From assembly GCA_900546485.1 (NCBI GenBank), contig URDK01000001.1:1-64000 (forward strand): a DNA stretch of 64,000 nt, written 5' to 3'. Below are positions 7,464 to 16,258 of this stretch, piece by piece. The stretch is from an uncultured Eubacteriales bacterium. Its GTDB lineage: Bacteria > Bacillota > Clostridia > Oscillospirales > Oscillospiraceae. Every line of letters starts with the position of its first letter. Position 1 is the first letter of the stretch. The notes below the pieces were generated by a model. It worked only from the letters and a program-made list of their open reading frames with translations. It was not told the origin of the DNA and made no database searches. Both the position numbers and the translations under genes were made by a program.

Positions 7464-9794
7464 TCAGTATATTCCCAACATGGAACTCTCGTTTTTATAG
7501 AGGGTGACCTCTATGACCGTGCCGTGCTCCACGCTCTCTCCCGGCGCTATGCTCTGGCCGGAGATGAGCTCGCTCTGCGCGTCGGTCACGCCGTTTCCGG
7601 CCGTGACATAGAGGCCCAAACCGCGCAGCTTCTCGATAGCGGCCTCGTAGCTCAGTCCGCGCAGATCCGGCATGGTCTCCTCCACCGGTGCGGGGCTCTG
7701 GCCCGCATAGAGCAGCACCTCGCTGCCCGATGCGATAACCGCGCCCGCGCGCGGGAGCTGGTCGGTGACCGTGTCGCCTTCGCCTATCACGCGGCAGTTC
7801 AGCCCCGCCTCCGTCAGCGCGCTGCGCGCTTCAGTGAGGCTCATGCCCGAGACATCCGGCACCGCCCGGTCCGCTGCGGCGAGCTCGGAGTCCGAATACT
7901 CCGGCTCCACGCCGAGATAGGGCAGGATATCGGCCATCATCTTCCCCACCACCGGCGCCGCCATCTGGCCGCCGGAGATGTATATGCCGCTCTCGGAACT
8001 CGGGTCATCGAGCAGCACGAGTATGGCTATCTCCGGGTCGTCCGCAGGAGCGAAGCCGATGAAGGAGACGATGTACTCCTTCTCGCCGGAGATCTCCTTG
8101 GTGGTCTTGGTCGAGGTGCCGGTCTTGCCGCCGATGCGGTAGCCCGCGACATAGGCGTTGTGTCCGGTGCCCTCGACCTGGTCGCCTACGACCTGCTCGA
8201 GGATACGGCAGACCGCGGCGCTGGTGTCCTCGCTTATGACCTTCCGCACGAGCTCGGGCTCAGTCTGGGAGATGAGGTTGCCCTCCGAATCTGAGATGCT
8301 CTGCACCAGGTAGGGCTTCATGAGGTTCCCGCCGTTGACGCAGGCGGAGACCGCGGTTATGAGCTGAATGGGCGTTATATTGAAGGTCTGGCCGAAGGAG
8401 GCCGCCGCGAGCTGTGAGAGGTTCTCCGGGTTGCAGAACACGTCCTCGCTCCACCAGATGCTGCCGCTCTCGCCGCCGAGGTCTATGCCCGTCTTGGCCG
8501 TGAGCTGCTGCGAGGTGTCGGCCGTGCGCTCTATGAAGCCGAAGCCCTCGGCGTATTCGTAGAACTTCTCCTCACCCACCAGCTGGCCGATGTTCACGAA
8601 GGCGACGTTGCAGGAATGCTGTACCGCCTGGGTCAGCGTCTGGGAGCCGTGGCCGCCGTGCTTCCAGCACTTGAGCGGGGTGCCGCGGCCGAGCACGTTC
8701 ATGCTGCCGCCGCAGTAGAAGCTCGAGTTCTCGCTCACCACGCCCTCCTCGAGCGCCATGGCGAGAGTGATTATCTTGAAGGTCGAGCCGGGCTCGTAGG
8801 TATCCGAGATTGCCTTGTTTCGCCACTGCTGCTGTTGGGCGAGGGCATAGAGCTCATTGTACTCGTCCTCGCTCTGAGCTATGCTGCTTATCTCAGCCTC
8901 GGCCTCGGCGCTGATGGTCTGGTAGTCGTTGAGGTCAAAATTGCCAAGCGACACCATAGACAGTATAGCACCCGTGTCAACCTCCATACAGATTGCCGCC
9001 GCGCCGTTCTGGATGTCGTAGTCCTCCACGGCCTGGGCGAGGTGCTTTTCAACGTAATTCTGGATGACGGCGTCAATGGTGAGGCTTATACTGTCGCCGT
9101 CGCGGGCGTCTACATAGTCCTCGTAGCTCGAGTAGAGCATATCCGTGCCCGCCGCGGTGGTAGAGCGCATGACATAGCCGCTCTCGCCCGAGAGCACGCT
9201 GTCATAGCGGGATTCTATACCGCCGAGGCCTGTGTTGTCCAGTCCCACGAAGCCGATGACGTGCGCGGCCATGCTGCCGTTGGGGTAATAGCGCTTTGTG
9301 TCGGACTCGATCTTGATGCCGACGTATCCGCCGTCGGATTTGAACTGCCGCACCTGCTCGGCCACGTCCTCCTCCACCTTGCGGGCCACGACCTCGTACC
9401 AAGAGTTCGTGTTCCCCGCCTTTTTGAGGATGGTCTCGTAGTCCACGCCGAGGATCTCGGAGAGGCCGCGCGCGATGGCCTCCTTGTCCTCGTCGTAGCG
9501 CTCTATCTCGGCGGGGCTTATGTACACGGTGTCCACCCCCGCGCTCATGGCGAGCACTACGCCGTTGCGGTCATATATCGTGCCTCGCGCGGCGCTTACC
9601 GTGGTCTCGCGCACCTGCTGGGCGATCGCCGCAGCCTCGTACTCGTCGTGCTGCACTATCTGGATCTGGTACAGCCTCGCGCCGAGCACCAGAAAAGCAG
9701 CTATGCCGCACACCGATAGCAGGAACAGTGTGCGGCGGAGCATCATTCGGTTCGGCCCGCCGCCGGGCGCGCGGCCGTTTTCGCCTCGAGGCAT
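7464..9794 (-). CDS. Class B penicillin-binding protein with PASTA domains (FtsI/SpoVD-like)
   Basis: Membrane-anchored transpeptidase (776 aa) that cross-links septal or spore peptidoglycan. A cytoplasmic tail precedes one membrane helix at about 18-38, then the dimerisation domain (RGTIYDRNG). The transpeptidase domain has STFK at about 337, SCN, and KTGTSTKT. Two PASTA repeats occupy about the last 130 residues. The ATG at 9792-9794 has a GGAGGTG site 7 nt upstream; a longer reading frame begins 45 nt earlier without one. PASTA repeats fit both SpoVD and clostridial division PBPs, so I leave the symbol open. Confidence 0.93.
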   Translation of the reverse strand: MPRGENGRAPGGGPNRMMLRRTLFLLSVCGIAAFLVLGARLYQIQIVQHDEYEAAAIAQQVRETTVSAARGTIYDRNGVVLAMSAGVDTVYISPAEIERYDEDKEAIARGLSEILGVDYETILKKAGNTNSWYEVVARKVEEDVAEQVRQFKSDGGYVGIKIESDTKRYYPNGSMAAHVIGFVGLDNTGLGGIESRYDSVLSGESGYVMRSTTAAGTDMLYSSYEDYVDARDGDSISLTIDAVIQNYVEKHLAQAVEDYDIQNGAAAICMEVDTGAILSMVSLGNFDLNDYQTISAEAEAEISSIAQSEDEYNELYALAQQQQWRNKAISDTYEPGSTFKIITLAMALEEGVVSENSSFYCGGSMNVLGRGTPLKCWKHGGHGSQTLTQAVQHSCNVAFVNIGQLVGEEKFYEYAEGFGFIERTADTSQQLTAKTGIDLGGESGSIWWSEDVFCNPENLSQLAAASFGQTFNITPIQLITAVSACVNGGNLMKPYLVQSISDSEGNLISQTEPELVRKVISEDTSAAVCRILEQVVGDQVEGTGHNAYVAGYRIGGKTGTSTKTTKEISGEKEYIVSFIGFAPADDPEIAILVLLDDPSSESGIYISGGQMAAPVVGKMMADILPYLGVEPEYSDSELAAADRAVPDVSGMSLTEARSALTEAGLNCRVIGEGDTVTDQLPRAGAVIASGSEVLLYAGQSPAPVEETMPDLRGLSYEAAIEKLRGLGLYVTAGNGVTDAQSELISGQSIAPGESVEHGTVIEVTLYKNESSMLGIY

Positions 9795-9859
9795 ACGCCC
9801 CACCTCCAGGAATGGCAATATCGCGGCGGCGATGTACACGCCATGGCCGCGATATTATA

Positions 9860-10336
9860 CTACTCCGAAGGCAGCGCAAAATATTCCGAAACGGAAGAGA
9901 TGGCGTCAGATATTTTATCCATCCCCCAGCTCTCATCCTCTGCGGGGACGATCTCCGCGTGGTCGGTCACGGTCTTATCCGGCGTCTGCTCCTCCACGCG
10001 TTCCAGGCCCGGGGTCATTTCGGCCCAGGCCGCGAGGGAAGCGATGTTATATTTTGTCTCGTGTTCAATGACCAGATGGTCATGCTCGTTTGCAAGAGCC
10101 TCTATACGCTCCTCGAGCTCTGCGCACTCATCGCGCAGCACCGTGAGGTCGGCGCGGGCCAGCAGCGCGCAGACCGAGAGCGCCGCCGCGGCCGCAAAGC
10201 CGAATACACAGAGGAACGGCGCGACCCAGCGCCGGGTACGGCGCCGCGGAGCGGACCGGCGCTTCCCTGCGCCGGTACTGCTGTATTCATACTCCTTCTC
10301 CGGCTCAGCCGGGAAGGCGGAAGTCCTTTTGGGCAT
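9860..10336 (-). CDS. ftsL: FtsL-like septum protein
   Basis: Small bitopic protein (158 aa) in the ftsL slot between rsmH and the class B PBP. A long basic cytoplasmic tail (RRSAPRRRTRRW) precedes a membrane helix at about 38-58. A coiled coil follows (LRDECAELEERIEALANEHDHL), then an acidic tail ending near DKISDAISSVSEYF. FtsL pairs with DivIC/FtsB through the coiled coil and regulates FtsW-PBP. The ATG at 10334-10336 has a GAGGAGGAG site. FtsL sequences diverge strongly, so the call is from position and architecture. The C-terminal extension of about 60 residues is longer than usual. Confidence 0.8.
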   Translation of the reverse strand: MPKRTSAFPAEPEKEYEYSSTGAGKRRSAPRRRTRRWVAPFLCVFGFAAAAALSVCALLARADLTVLRDECAELEERIEALANEHDHLVIEHETKYNIASLAAWAEMTPGLERVEEQTPDKTVTDHAEIVPAEDESWGMDKISDAISSVSEYFALPSE

Positions 10337-10346
10337 ATTCTCCTCC

Positions 10347-11276
10347 TCAGACGCGCTCGGCAACGCGCAGCTTTGCACTTCGGGAGCGCGGGTTGAGCTC
10401 CAGCTCCTCCCCGCCCGCGGTTATGGGCTTGCGCGTCACGCTCCTGAGCGTCTGCACAAAGCCGCAGGTACACACGGGAGCCTCACGCGGGCAGGTGCAG
10501 CCGTTTTCGCGTGACTGTATCGCGCTTTTGACTATCCTGTCCTCAAGCGAGTGGAAGCTGATGACTGCGATGCGGCCCCCGACCTTCAGCCGGTCCGGCG
10601 CCGTCTCCATCAGCGAGGCCACGGCCCCCAGCTCGTCGTTCACGGCGATGCGGATGGCCTGAAAGCTCCGCTTTGCCGGGTGCTGTTTCTCGCGCAGCGC
10701 CGCGGCAGGCATGGCGGATTTAATGATGTCCACCAGCTCCAGCGTGGTCTTTATCTCCTGCTCCTGTCGGCGCTTGGCTATGGCCCGGGCGATGCGCGCG
10801 GCATGTCGCTCCTCACCGTAGTCGCACAGGATGCGGCATATCTTGTCCTCCGGCCAACGGTTCACGATGAACCAGGCGTCTATGTTGTCGGACTTGTCCA
10901 TGCGCATGTCCAGCGGCGCGTCCACCATATACGAAAAGCCCCGGCCGCCCTCGTCCAGCTGCGGAGAGGACACGCCAAGGTCAAAGAGCATACCGTCGAC
11001 AAGCTCCACGCCCTGCTCATCTAGTATTGCGGGCAGGTCGCGGAAATTGCCGTGTACAATTGTGAGCCGGTCGGCATAGGGAGCGAGCCGCTCCGTCGCG
11101 CGGCCGATAGCATATGTATCCCTGTCAATGGAGATGAGCCGGCCGGTCGTCAGCCGCTGCAAGATGGCCTCGGAGTGTCCGCCCATGCCCAGCGTGCCGT
11201 CCACATATACCCCATCCGGCTTTATGTTCAGATATTTTATGCACTCGTCAAGGAGCACCGGTATGTGTCCGCTCAT
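10347..11276 (-). CDS. rsmH: 16S rRNA (cytosine-1402-N4)-methyltransferase RsmH
   Basis: SAM-dependent methylation of C1402 in 16S rRNA; formerly MraW. The protein has 309 aa, the usual length. It begins MSGHIPVLLDECI, followed by the SAM-binding DGTLGMGGHSEAIL, LFDLGVSSPQLDEGGRGFSY in the middle, and ISFHSLEDRIVK with KPITA near the C terminus. The start touches the mraZ stop (1-nt overlap) and the stop is 10 nt before ftsL, consistent with a single operon. Confidence 0.97.
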   Translation of the reverse strand: MSGHIPVLLDECIKYLNIKPDGVYVDGTLGMGGHSEAILQRLTTGRLISIDRDTYAIGRATERLAPYADRLTIVHGNFRDLPAILDEQGVELVDGMLFDLGVSSPQLDEGGRGFSYMVDAPLDMRMDKSDNIDAWFIVNRWPEDKICRILCDYGEERHAARIARAIAKRRQEQEIKTTLELVDIIKSAMPAAALREKQHPAKRSFQAIRIAVNDELGAVASLMETAPDRLKVGGRIAVISFHSLEDRIVKSAIQSRENGCTCPREAPVCTCGFVQTLRSVTRKPITAGGEELELNPRSRSAKLRVAERV

Positions 11277-11692
11277 CAGAAATTAAGCTCCTTCATCATT
11301 GCGGCGATGTACTCCGGCGTGGTCTCGCCCTCGTGCACCGGCGCCCAGGCCTCGCTATCCCAGAGCTCCGCGTGGTCGTCGCAGCCGACAACGGCTACGT
11401 TCTTCGTGAGCCCGGCGAAATCTCGCAGCATCTGCGGCAGCAGCGCCCTGCCCTGTGCGTCCAGCTCACACTTCGCAGCGCAGGCAAAAAACGGACGCAT
11501 CTTTTTGCGGTCCACGTACGGCATGGCGCGCACACGGTCCACAAAGCTCTGCCAGCTCTCCGCGCTGTACGCCCTCAGGCAGCGCTCGTCCGAGACGGTG
11601 AGGTAAAACGTGTCCCCCAGCTCGTCGCGCAGCTTGGCGGGTATGAAAAGACGGCCCTTGGAATCGAGCGTGTGCTGATATTCGCCTGTCAA
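11276..11692 (-). CDS. mraZ: Transcriptional regulator MraZ
   Basis: DNA-binding protein of the AbrB-like (SpoVT) fold that autoregulates the division cluster in bacteria where it was studied. The protein (138 aa) has two MraZ repeats: LTGEYQHTLDSKGRLFIPAKLRDEL at the N terminus and KCELDAQGRALLPQMLRDF near 75. I chose a TTG start at 11690-11692, because it sits 8 nt after AAAGGAGG (11701-11708) and begins exactly where MraZ family members begin. A longer frame to 11731 has no site. Candidate MraZ boxes lie at 11767-11792. Confidence 0.92.
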   Translation of the reverse strand: MTGEYQHTLDSKGRLFIPAKLRDELGDTFYLTVSDERCLRAYSAESWQSFVDRVRAMPYVDRKKMRPFFACAAKCELDAQGRALLPQMLRDFAGLTKNVAVVGCDDHAELWDSEAWAPVHEGETTPEYIAAMMKELNF

Positions 11693-11766
11693 CCCGGCCG
11701 CCTCCTTTAAAAATAGCAAAGAGGCCGGCACGTTTAGCTAAAATATGCCATTTTTCGTGGGCTCAT

Positions 11767-11792
11767 CCCACACTATCCACCACTTTGCCCCA
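11767..11792 (-). promoter_or_regulatory. Candidate MraZ box (three TGGG-type repeats)
   Basis: On the minus strand three related units, TGGGG, TGGTG and TGTGGG, start about 10 bp apart, at 11792, 11782 and 11772. MraZ is known to bind tandem TGGGN repeats with a 10-bp period upstream of its own gene, so this is probably the autoregulatory site. It lies just downstream of the predicted -10 box. Repeats seen; binding is inferred. Confidence 0.6.
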
Positions 11793-11805
11793 CACAGGTG
11801 CTTAT

Positions 11806-11834
11806 ATTATATTTAGCTCCCCACGAAATTGCAA
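11806..11834 (-). promoter_or_regulatory. Promoter of the mraZ-led division cluster
   Basis: On the minus strand TTGCAA (11829-11834), a 17-bp spacer and TATAAT (11806-11811) make a good sigma-A promoter. Transcription would start near 11799, about 107 nt before the TTG start of mraZ, with the MraZ repeats in the early transcribed region. Confidence 0.75.
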
Positions 11835-11914
11835 GCGGTTTTTAAATATTTTTTTGCACAGAAAATCGCCGCTGTAAGGCGGCAAAACGCGAATCAGGCA
11901 CAAACAGCACAAAA

Positions 11915-11946
11915 TTTGGCGCCCATCCTTACAGATGGGCGCCAAA
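11915..11946. terminator. Hairpin terminator between the coiled-coil gene and mraZ
   Basis: A perfect 13-bp stem (11915-11927 with 11934-11946) around a 6-nt loop, ending in AAATTTT on the minus strand. It lies 38 bp past the stop of the minus-strand coiled-coil gene and upstream of the mraZ promoter. It probably ends the uvrC-rsmD-coaD transcript. The T tract is short, so efficiency is uncertain. The rest of 11693-11983 holds the mraZ leader, promoter and a small GCCGC/GCGGC hairpin. Confidence 0.65.
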
Positions 11947-11983
11947 ACGTCAATATGTTGTGTGGCAGAGAAAAAACTGCCAA

Positions 11984-12472
11984 TTATTTCTGCTGAGCGC
12001 TCTGCGCGTCCGGCACTCCGGCCACGGCGCGGAACTGGCTGCGCGAGCCGCGGACCTCGTTGAGCGCGGCGGTGAGGCTCTCCTCGCTGCGTCTCAGGAT
12101 GTCGTCAACGTAGTCGCTGGCGACGTGACGGAGCTCCCGGCTCTTGCTCTCGGCGTTGGCCATGAGCTCGCTGCTGCGGGCGCGGGCGATGCGGACTATC
12201 TCCTGTTCGTCCACCAGCGCGCGGGCCTTTTCCTCCGCTGTGCGGCGGATGGACTCGGCCTCCTTCTTTGCGTTGCCGATAAACTCGTCCCGCGCGGAGA
12301 CGAGGCGCTTGGCCTCCGAGAGCTCCACGGGCAGCTGGGCCTTGATATCCTCGATCATGTTGAGGACCTTGTCCCGCTCCACGATGCACTTATCGTTGCC
12401 CAGGGGAACGCCCCAGGCCTCGGACACCATGGAGTAAAGCTCGTCTATGAGCGCCATGACCTCGTTGTCCAT
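11984..12472 (-). CDS. Coiled-coil protein of unknown function downstream of coaD
   Basis: Soluble protein of 162 aa, rich in Glu, Arg and Ala. Long helical heptad-like stretches run from about 40 to 140 (LSEAKRLVSARDEF, KKEAESIRRTAEEKARAL, SSELMANAESKSREL). The N terminus (MALIDELYSMVSEAWGVPL) looks like a separate short helix. It resembles the small V-ATPase-subunit-H-like or DivIVA-like helical proteins often found beside coaD in clostridia, but I cannot assign a function. The gene begins 3 nt after the coaD stop and is followed by a terminator. Confidence 0.75.
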   Translation of the reverse strand: MDNEVMALIDELYSMVSEAWGVPLGNDKCIVERDKVLNMIEDIKAQLPVELSEAKRLVSARDEFIGNAKKEAESIRRTAEEKARALVDEQEIVRIARARSSELMANAESKSRELRHVASDYVDDILRRSEESLTAALNEVRGSRSQFRAVAGVPDAQSAQQK

Positions 12473-12475
12473 TTT

Positions 12476-12967
12476 TTATACCCCTCCGACCTTGGCTTTC
12501 GCCAAAACTTCATCTATTATCTCGCGTGGTAAAAACTCCGAAAGATCCGCCCCGTAACTGGCAAGCTCACGCACGACCGATGAGCTGAGGAAGGTGTATT
12601 TCTCGCTCGAGGTCAGGAACATGGTCTCCAGATTGGGGTTTATGGTCTTGTTTATCTGTGCCATCTGGAATTCGTTTTCGAAGTCCGTGTTGGCGCGCAG
12701 GCCCTTTACGATGACGGCCTTGTCAAAGCGCTTTGCATACTCTGCCAGCAGTCCGTCATAGGTCTCGACGCTGACGTTAGGCAGGTGCTCCACCACGCGC
12801 CGCGCCATGTCGACGCGCTCTTCTATTGTGAACATGGGCGAGCGCTTGTTAGCGTTCACCATGATGAGGACGATAACCCGGTCGAAGATGTGCGACGTGC
12901 GGCGGACGATGTTCAGGTGGCCGAGCGTCATGGGGTTGAAGCTGCCGGGGCAGATGGCTATGCTCAT
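12476..12967 (-). CDS. coaD: Pantetheine-phosphate adenylyltransferase
   Basis: Cytoplasmic enzyme of coenzyme A synthesis: ATP plus 4'-phosphopantetheine gives dephospho-CoA. The protein has 163 aa, normal for CoaD. The nucleotidyltransferase motif is PGSFNPMTLGHLNIV at the start, with TxGH as the catalytic signature. VKGLRANTDFENEFQMA lies in the middle and the second motif LSSSVVRELA near 128. It is 3 nt downstream of rsmD, the usual rsmD-coaD pairing. Confidence 0.97.
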   Translation of the reverse strand: MSIAICPGSFNPMTLGHLNIVRRTSHIFDRVIVLIMVNANKRSPMFTIEERVDMARRVVEHLPNVSVETYDGLLAEYAKRFDKAVIVKGLRANTDFENEFQMAQINKTINPNLETMFLTSSEKYTFLSSSVVRELASYGADLSEFLPREIIDEVLAKAKVGGV

Positions 12968-12970
12968 AGC

Positions 12971-13507
12971 TCAAATTTCCTTTTTGTATACTGTTATCTT
13001 TATCTTGCCGTAACTGCGGTCGATAACTCGGGAAAATGGAGCTTTCAGCTCCGGAAGCACCTTTTCCCGACGGCTTTCGCAGACGATTATACCACCATCG
13101 GTCAATATGTCAACATTTTGGACTATTTCGAGGCATTTGTCAAGCAAAGTCGTATCATATGGCGGGTCGAGGAAGATGATGTCAAACTTTCCGGCGCGCT
13201 CGAGGTACGCAGGGCCGTCGGACTGCATGACGCGCCCCTCCAGCTTGCAGCGGGAAAGATTTTCGCGGACGATCTTGAGCGCTTCGCGGCTCTCGTCAAC
13301 GAACACGCACTCCGCCGCACCGCGCGAGAGCGCCTCGATGCCGAGCTGGCCCGTGCCGGCGAAGAGGTCCAGCACGCGCCGGCCCTCGATGTCGAACTGT
13401 ATGATGTTGAAGACAGCCTCCTTGACGACGTCCGCCGTCGGCCTTATCTGCATGCCCGCGGGCTCAAGCAGTTTCCTGCCCCGGGCCGTACCGGTGATGA
13501 CTCGCAT
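12971..13507 (-). CDS. rsmD: 16S rRNA (guanine-966-N2)-methyltransferase RsmD
   Basis: Rossmann-fold SAM methyltransferase (178 aa) acting on G966 of 16S rRNA during small-subunit assembly. Typical features are the N terminus MRVITGTARGRKL, RPTADVVKEAVFNII, the SAM motif VLDLFAGTGQLGIEALSRGA near 45-64 and the catalytic DPPY near 117. It starts 3 nt after the uvrC stop and is followed 3 nt later by coaD. Confidence 0.96.
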   Translation of the reverse strand: MRVITGTARGRKLLEPAGMQIRPTADVVKEAVFNIIQFDIEGRRVLDLFAGTGQLGIEALSRGAAECVFVDESREALKIVRENLSRCKLEGRVMQSDGPAYLERAGKFDIIFLDPPYDTTLLDKCLEIVQNVDILTDGGIIVCESRREKVLPELKAPFSRVIDRSYGKIKITVYKKEI

Positions 13508-13510
13508 GGG

Positions 13511-15334
13511 TCACTCCCCCTTGTCATTTGCGTGATAGTACTCGTAAACTGCCTGCGCCGTGTTCTTCGGCACAGCCTTCTGAAGTTCCTCCAGGCTCGC
13601 GGCCTTTATGGCCTTCACGGTGCCAAAGTGCTTCAAAAGCTCGCTCCGTCGCTTTTCGCCCACGCCCTTTATGTCGTCGAGCGCTGAGTGCAGCTTCGCC
13701 GTGCGCAGACTGCGCTGGTACTCGATGGCGAAGCGGTGCGTCTCTTCCTGTATCGTGCCGATGAGCGCGAACACCGCCGGGTTGGAGCTGATGCCTATCT
13801 CCTCCCCTTCCGGTGTGGTCAGCGCACGGGTGCGGTGCTTGTCGTCCTTGACCATGCCGAACACGGGCAGCTCCAGCCCCAGGGAATGCAGGGTGTCCCG
13901 AGCCGCAGCGGCGTGGACGCTGCCGCCGTCTATGAGCAGCAGATCCGGCACCTCGCAGAACTTGAGGTCGCCGTCCATGAGCCGCTGGAAGCGGCGTCCC
14001 ACGGCCTCGCGCATGGAGGCGTAGTCGTCCGGGCCGGTGACGTCCTTCATTTTGAACTTGCGGTAGTCGCGCTTGAGCGGCCTGCCGCGCACAAACACGG
14101 TCATAGCCGCAACTATGCCCTCCGAGCCGAGGTTGGAGACGTCGAAGGCCTCGATTCGCTCCGGCATCGAGGGCAGCTCGAGCGTTTTTTGCAGCCACTC
14201 GAGCGTCTTGAGCGTCTTTTGCGCCCCCGTCGCCGCGCGCTCGGATTCCTCCCGCGCATTGGTGACGGCGCTCTCCACCAGGCGCAGCCTGTCGCCGCGC
14301 TTGGGCGTCTCGACCGAGACCTTGTGCCCCGAGAGCTCCGTGAAGAGCTGCGAGAGCGCCTCGGCGTCCTCGGTCTCCGTGGGCAGGAGGATGTACTTCG
14401 GCCAGGCTCCGCGCCCTGAATAGTACTGCCTCACGAGGCCGGATACCGCCTCGCCGTCCTCCTCCAGCGGCTCCTCCATGAGCTCGAAGTCCTTGGCCGC
14501 GAGGTCGCCGCCGACGAAGTGGAGCACGGAAAAGCAACTCTTAGCTCCGCGGTAAAAGCCCACGGCGTCCGTGTCCGCATAGACGGCGGAGATGACGCGC
14601 TGGCGGTTCCCCAGGCCCTCGACGGCCCGGATGCGGTCCCGATAGGAGGCCGCAAGCTCGAAGCGGAGCTCCTCCGAGGCGGCAAGCATCTTCTCCGTCA
14701 GCTCATCGGTGAGCTGCTTGGTCTTGCCGCTGAGTATCATGGCGGCCTGCTCGATTGCGGCGCGGTATTCCTCGGCCGTGTGCCCGGCCATGCACCAGCC
14801 GGCGCAGGCGCCCATGTGGTAGTTGAGGCAGGGCCGCTGTTTTCCGATGTCGCGCGGGAATTTCCGCGAGCAGGTCGGCAGCAGCAGCGCCTTGGACACG
14901 GTGTCTATGATGTCCTTGGTGACGGAACGTCCCCCGAAGGGGCCAAAATAGCGCGCTCCGTCCTTTGCATAGCGGTTCGCGAGCGAGAAGGTCGGGTACT
15001 CGCTGCGCGTGTCGAGCCGGATGTAGGGATAGCCCTTGTCATCCTTTAAAAGTATATTATAGTACGGCTTGTGCCGCTTTATGAGCGAGTTCTCCAGCAC
15101 AAGCGCCTCAAACTCGCTGGAAACGACGATGACGTCGAAGTCGTCCACCTTGTCGGCCATGGCGGCGACCTTTGGCAGGTGCTCGCCGCGGAAATAGCTC
15201 GAAACGCGGTTTTTCAGCGCCTTGGCCTTGCCGACGTAGATGACCTCGCCCCGCGCATCCTTCATTATATATACGCCGGGCAGCAGCGGGAGGCGGTTGG
15301 CCTTCTCGCGCAGTTCAGGGAGCTTAACGTTCAT
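13511..15334 (-). CDS. uvrC: Excinuclease ABC subunit C
   Basis: Dual-incision nuclease of nucleotide excision repair, acting with UvrB at lesions. At 607 aa it has the full domain set. The N-terminal GIY-YIG nuclease domain (LPGVYIMKDARGEVIYVGKA) covers about 14-95. A UvrB-binding UVR motif lies near 205-240. The C-terminal RNase H-like endonuclease domain includes EAFDVSNLGSEG and LLIDGG. Helix-hairpin-helix motifs are at the end (IKGVGEKRRSELLKHFG). Its ATG overlaps the stop of the upstream EamA gene by 4 nt (ATGA). Confidence 0.97.
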   Translation of the reverse strand: MNVKLPELREKANRLPLLPGVYIMKDARGEVIYVGKAKALKNRVSSYFRGEHLPKVAAMADKVDDFDVIVVSSEFEALVLENSLIKRHKPYYNILLKDDKGYPYIRLDTRSEYPTFSLANRYAKDGARYFGPFGGRSVTKDIIDTVSKALLLPTCSRKFPRDIGKQRPCLNYHMGACAGWCMAGHTAEEYRAAIEQAAMILSGKTKQLTDELTEKMLAASEELRFELAASYRDRIRAVEGLGNRQRVISAVYADTDAVGFYRGAKSCFSVLHFVGGDLAAKDFELMEEPLEEDGEAVSGLVRQYYSGRGAWPKYILLPTETEDAEALSQLFTELSGHKVSVETPKRGDRLRLVESAVTNAREESERAATGAQKTLKTLEWLQKTLELPSMPERIEAFDVSNLGSEGIVAAMTVFVRGRPLKRDYRKFKMKDVTGPDDYASMREAVGRRFQRLMDGDLKFCEVPDLLLIDGGSVHAAAARDTLHSLGLELPVFGMVKDDKHRTRALTTPEGEEIGISSNPAVFALIGTIQEETHRFAIEYQRSLRTAKLHSALDDIKGVGEKRRSELLKHFGTVKAIKAASLEELQKAVPKNTAQAVYEYYHANDKGE

Positions 15335-16185
15335 ACTGCGCCTGCCTTTTCACGCTTTTCGCCATGGATGCACCAGGCCGTTATGGTGACTACGACCACC
15401 ACACCGCCGACAAGCGCCCAGGTACCCGGAGCCTCGCCGTCGAAGATGAACACCCACACGGGGTTCAAAAGCGGCTCGAGCGCGCCGAGCAGTGAGCAGG
15501 CCAGCGGCGGGCAGGCACCCGAGGCCCGCCCCAGCAGCACATAGGGTATGCCGAGCTGAACTATACCGAGCACGAGTATGCAGCCCACCGACGCGACCGT
15601 GAGCTCGGGCGGATATATCACGATGAACGGTACGCTCACGAGGAAGGTGAGGCCGTGCGCCGTGAGTATGGCGCTCATGCGCTGGCTTTCGCTGGCGCCG
15701 TCGAGGCTCATGTAGTAGCAGGCGAAGGCCATGCCCGCGGCGATGGCAACGCAGTTGCCTGCGAGGTGCCCCGGCGTGAGCTGGTCGAAGAAAAAGAGCG
15801 AGATGCCCACCATAGTCAGTCCAACGGCGAGCACGTCTGCGCGTGAAAAGCGCTTTTTGAGGAACAGCGCCGAGAATACGACGATGAACATCGGCGCGGT
15901 GAACTGCAGGACTATGGAGTTTGCCGCCGTGGTGAGCTTGTTTGCCGCCACGAAAAAGGTCAGGGTGAGGCAGAGCGCGACGCCGCTGAAAAGACTGCGC
16001 CTGTCGGCGGTGTAGCGTATGCCGCGCGTGTGCATGTACACGAACATGACGAGGCCCGCGATGAGGCTGCGCAGTCCGGCGATGACCACAGAGTTCCACA
16101 GTATGAGTTTAATAAAAATGCCCGCTATGCTCCACAGCGCGGCGCACAGCAGCATCTCAAAGATCGCCCTGTTTTTCGACATCAT
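15331..16185 (-). CDS. EamA-family (DMT) transporter
   Basis: Ten-helix drug/metabolite transporter-type membrane protein (284 aa) with two EamA repeats, about 8-135 and 150-275. Repeat starts such as ALWSIAGIFIKLILWNSVV and LEPLLNPVWVFIFDGEAPG are typical. The substrate cannot be predicted; relatives export amino acids or metabolites. I chose the ATG at 16183-16185 (a second ATG follows directly), preceded by GGTGAT. A longer frame would read through the ptsH terminator and is unlikely. The stop overlaps uvrC by 4 nt. Confidence 0.85.
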   Translation of the reverse strand: MMSKNRAIFEMLLCAALWSIAGIFIKLILWNSVVIAGLRSLIAGLVMFVYMHTRGIRYTADRRSLFSGVALCLTLTFFVAANKLTTAANSIVLQFTAPMFIVVFSALFLKKRFSRADVLAVGLTMVGISLFFFDQLTPGHLAGNCVAIAAGMAFACYYMSLDGASESQRMSAILTAHGLTFLVSVPFIVIYPPELTVASVGCILVLGIVQLGIPYVLLGRASGACPPLACSLLGALEPLLNPVWVFIFDGEAPGTWALVGGVVVVVTITAWCIHGEKREKAGAV

Positions 16186-16210
16186 ATCACCAAACCTGAA
16201 ACCTGCAAAA

Positions 16211-16239
16211 GCGGGGGCGTGCAGCAAACACGCCCCCGC
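16211..16239 (-). terminator. Terminator after the HPr gene
   Basis: An 11-bp GC-rich perfect stem (16211-16221 with 16229-16239), 7-nt loop, followed on the minus strand by TTTTGC. It lies 20 bp beyond the HPr stop and before the EamA gene start, so HPr is likely a monocistronic transcript. Confidence 0.8.
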
Positions 16240-16258
16240 CGTTACTTTGTCGCGCGGA

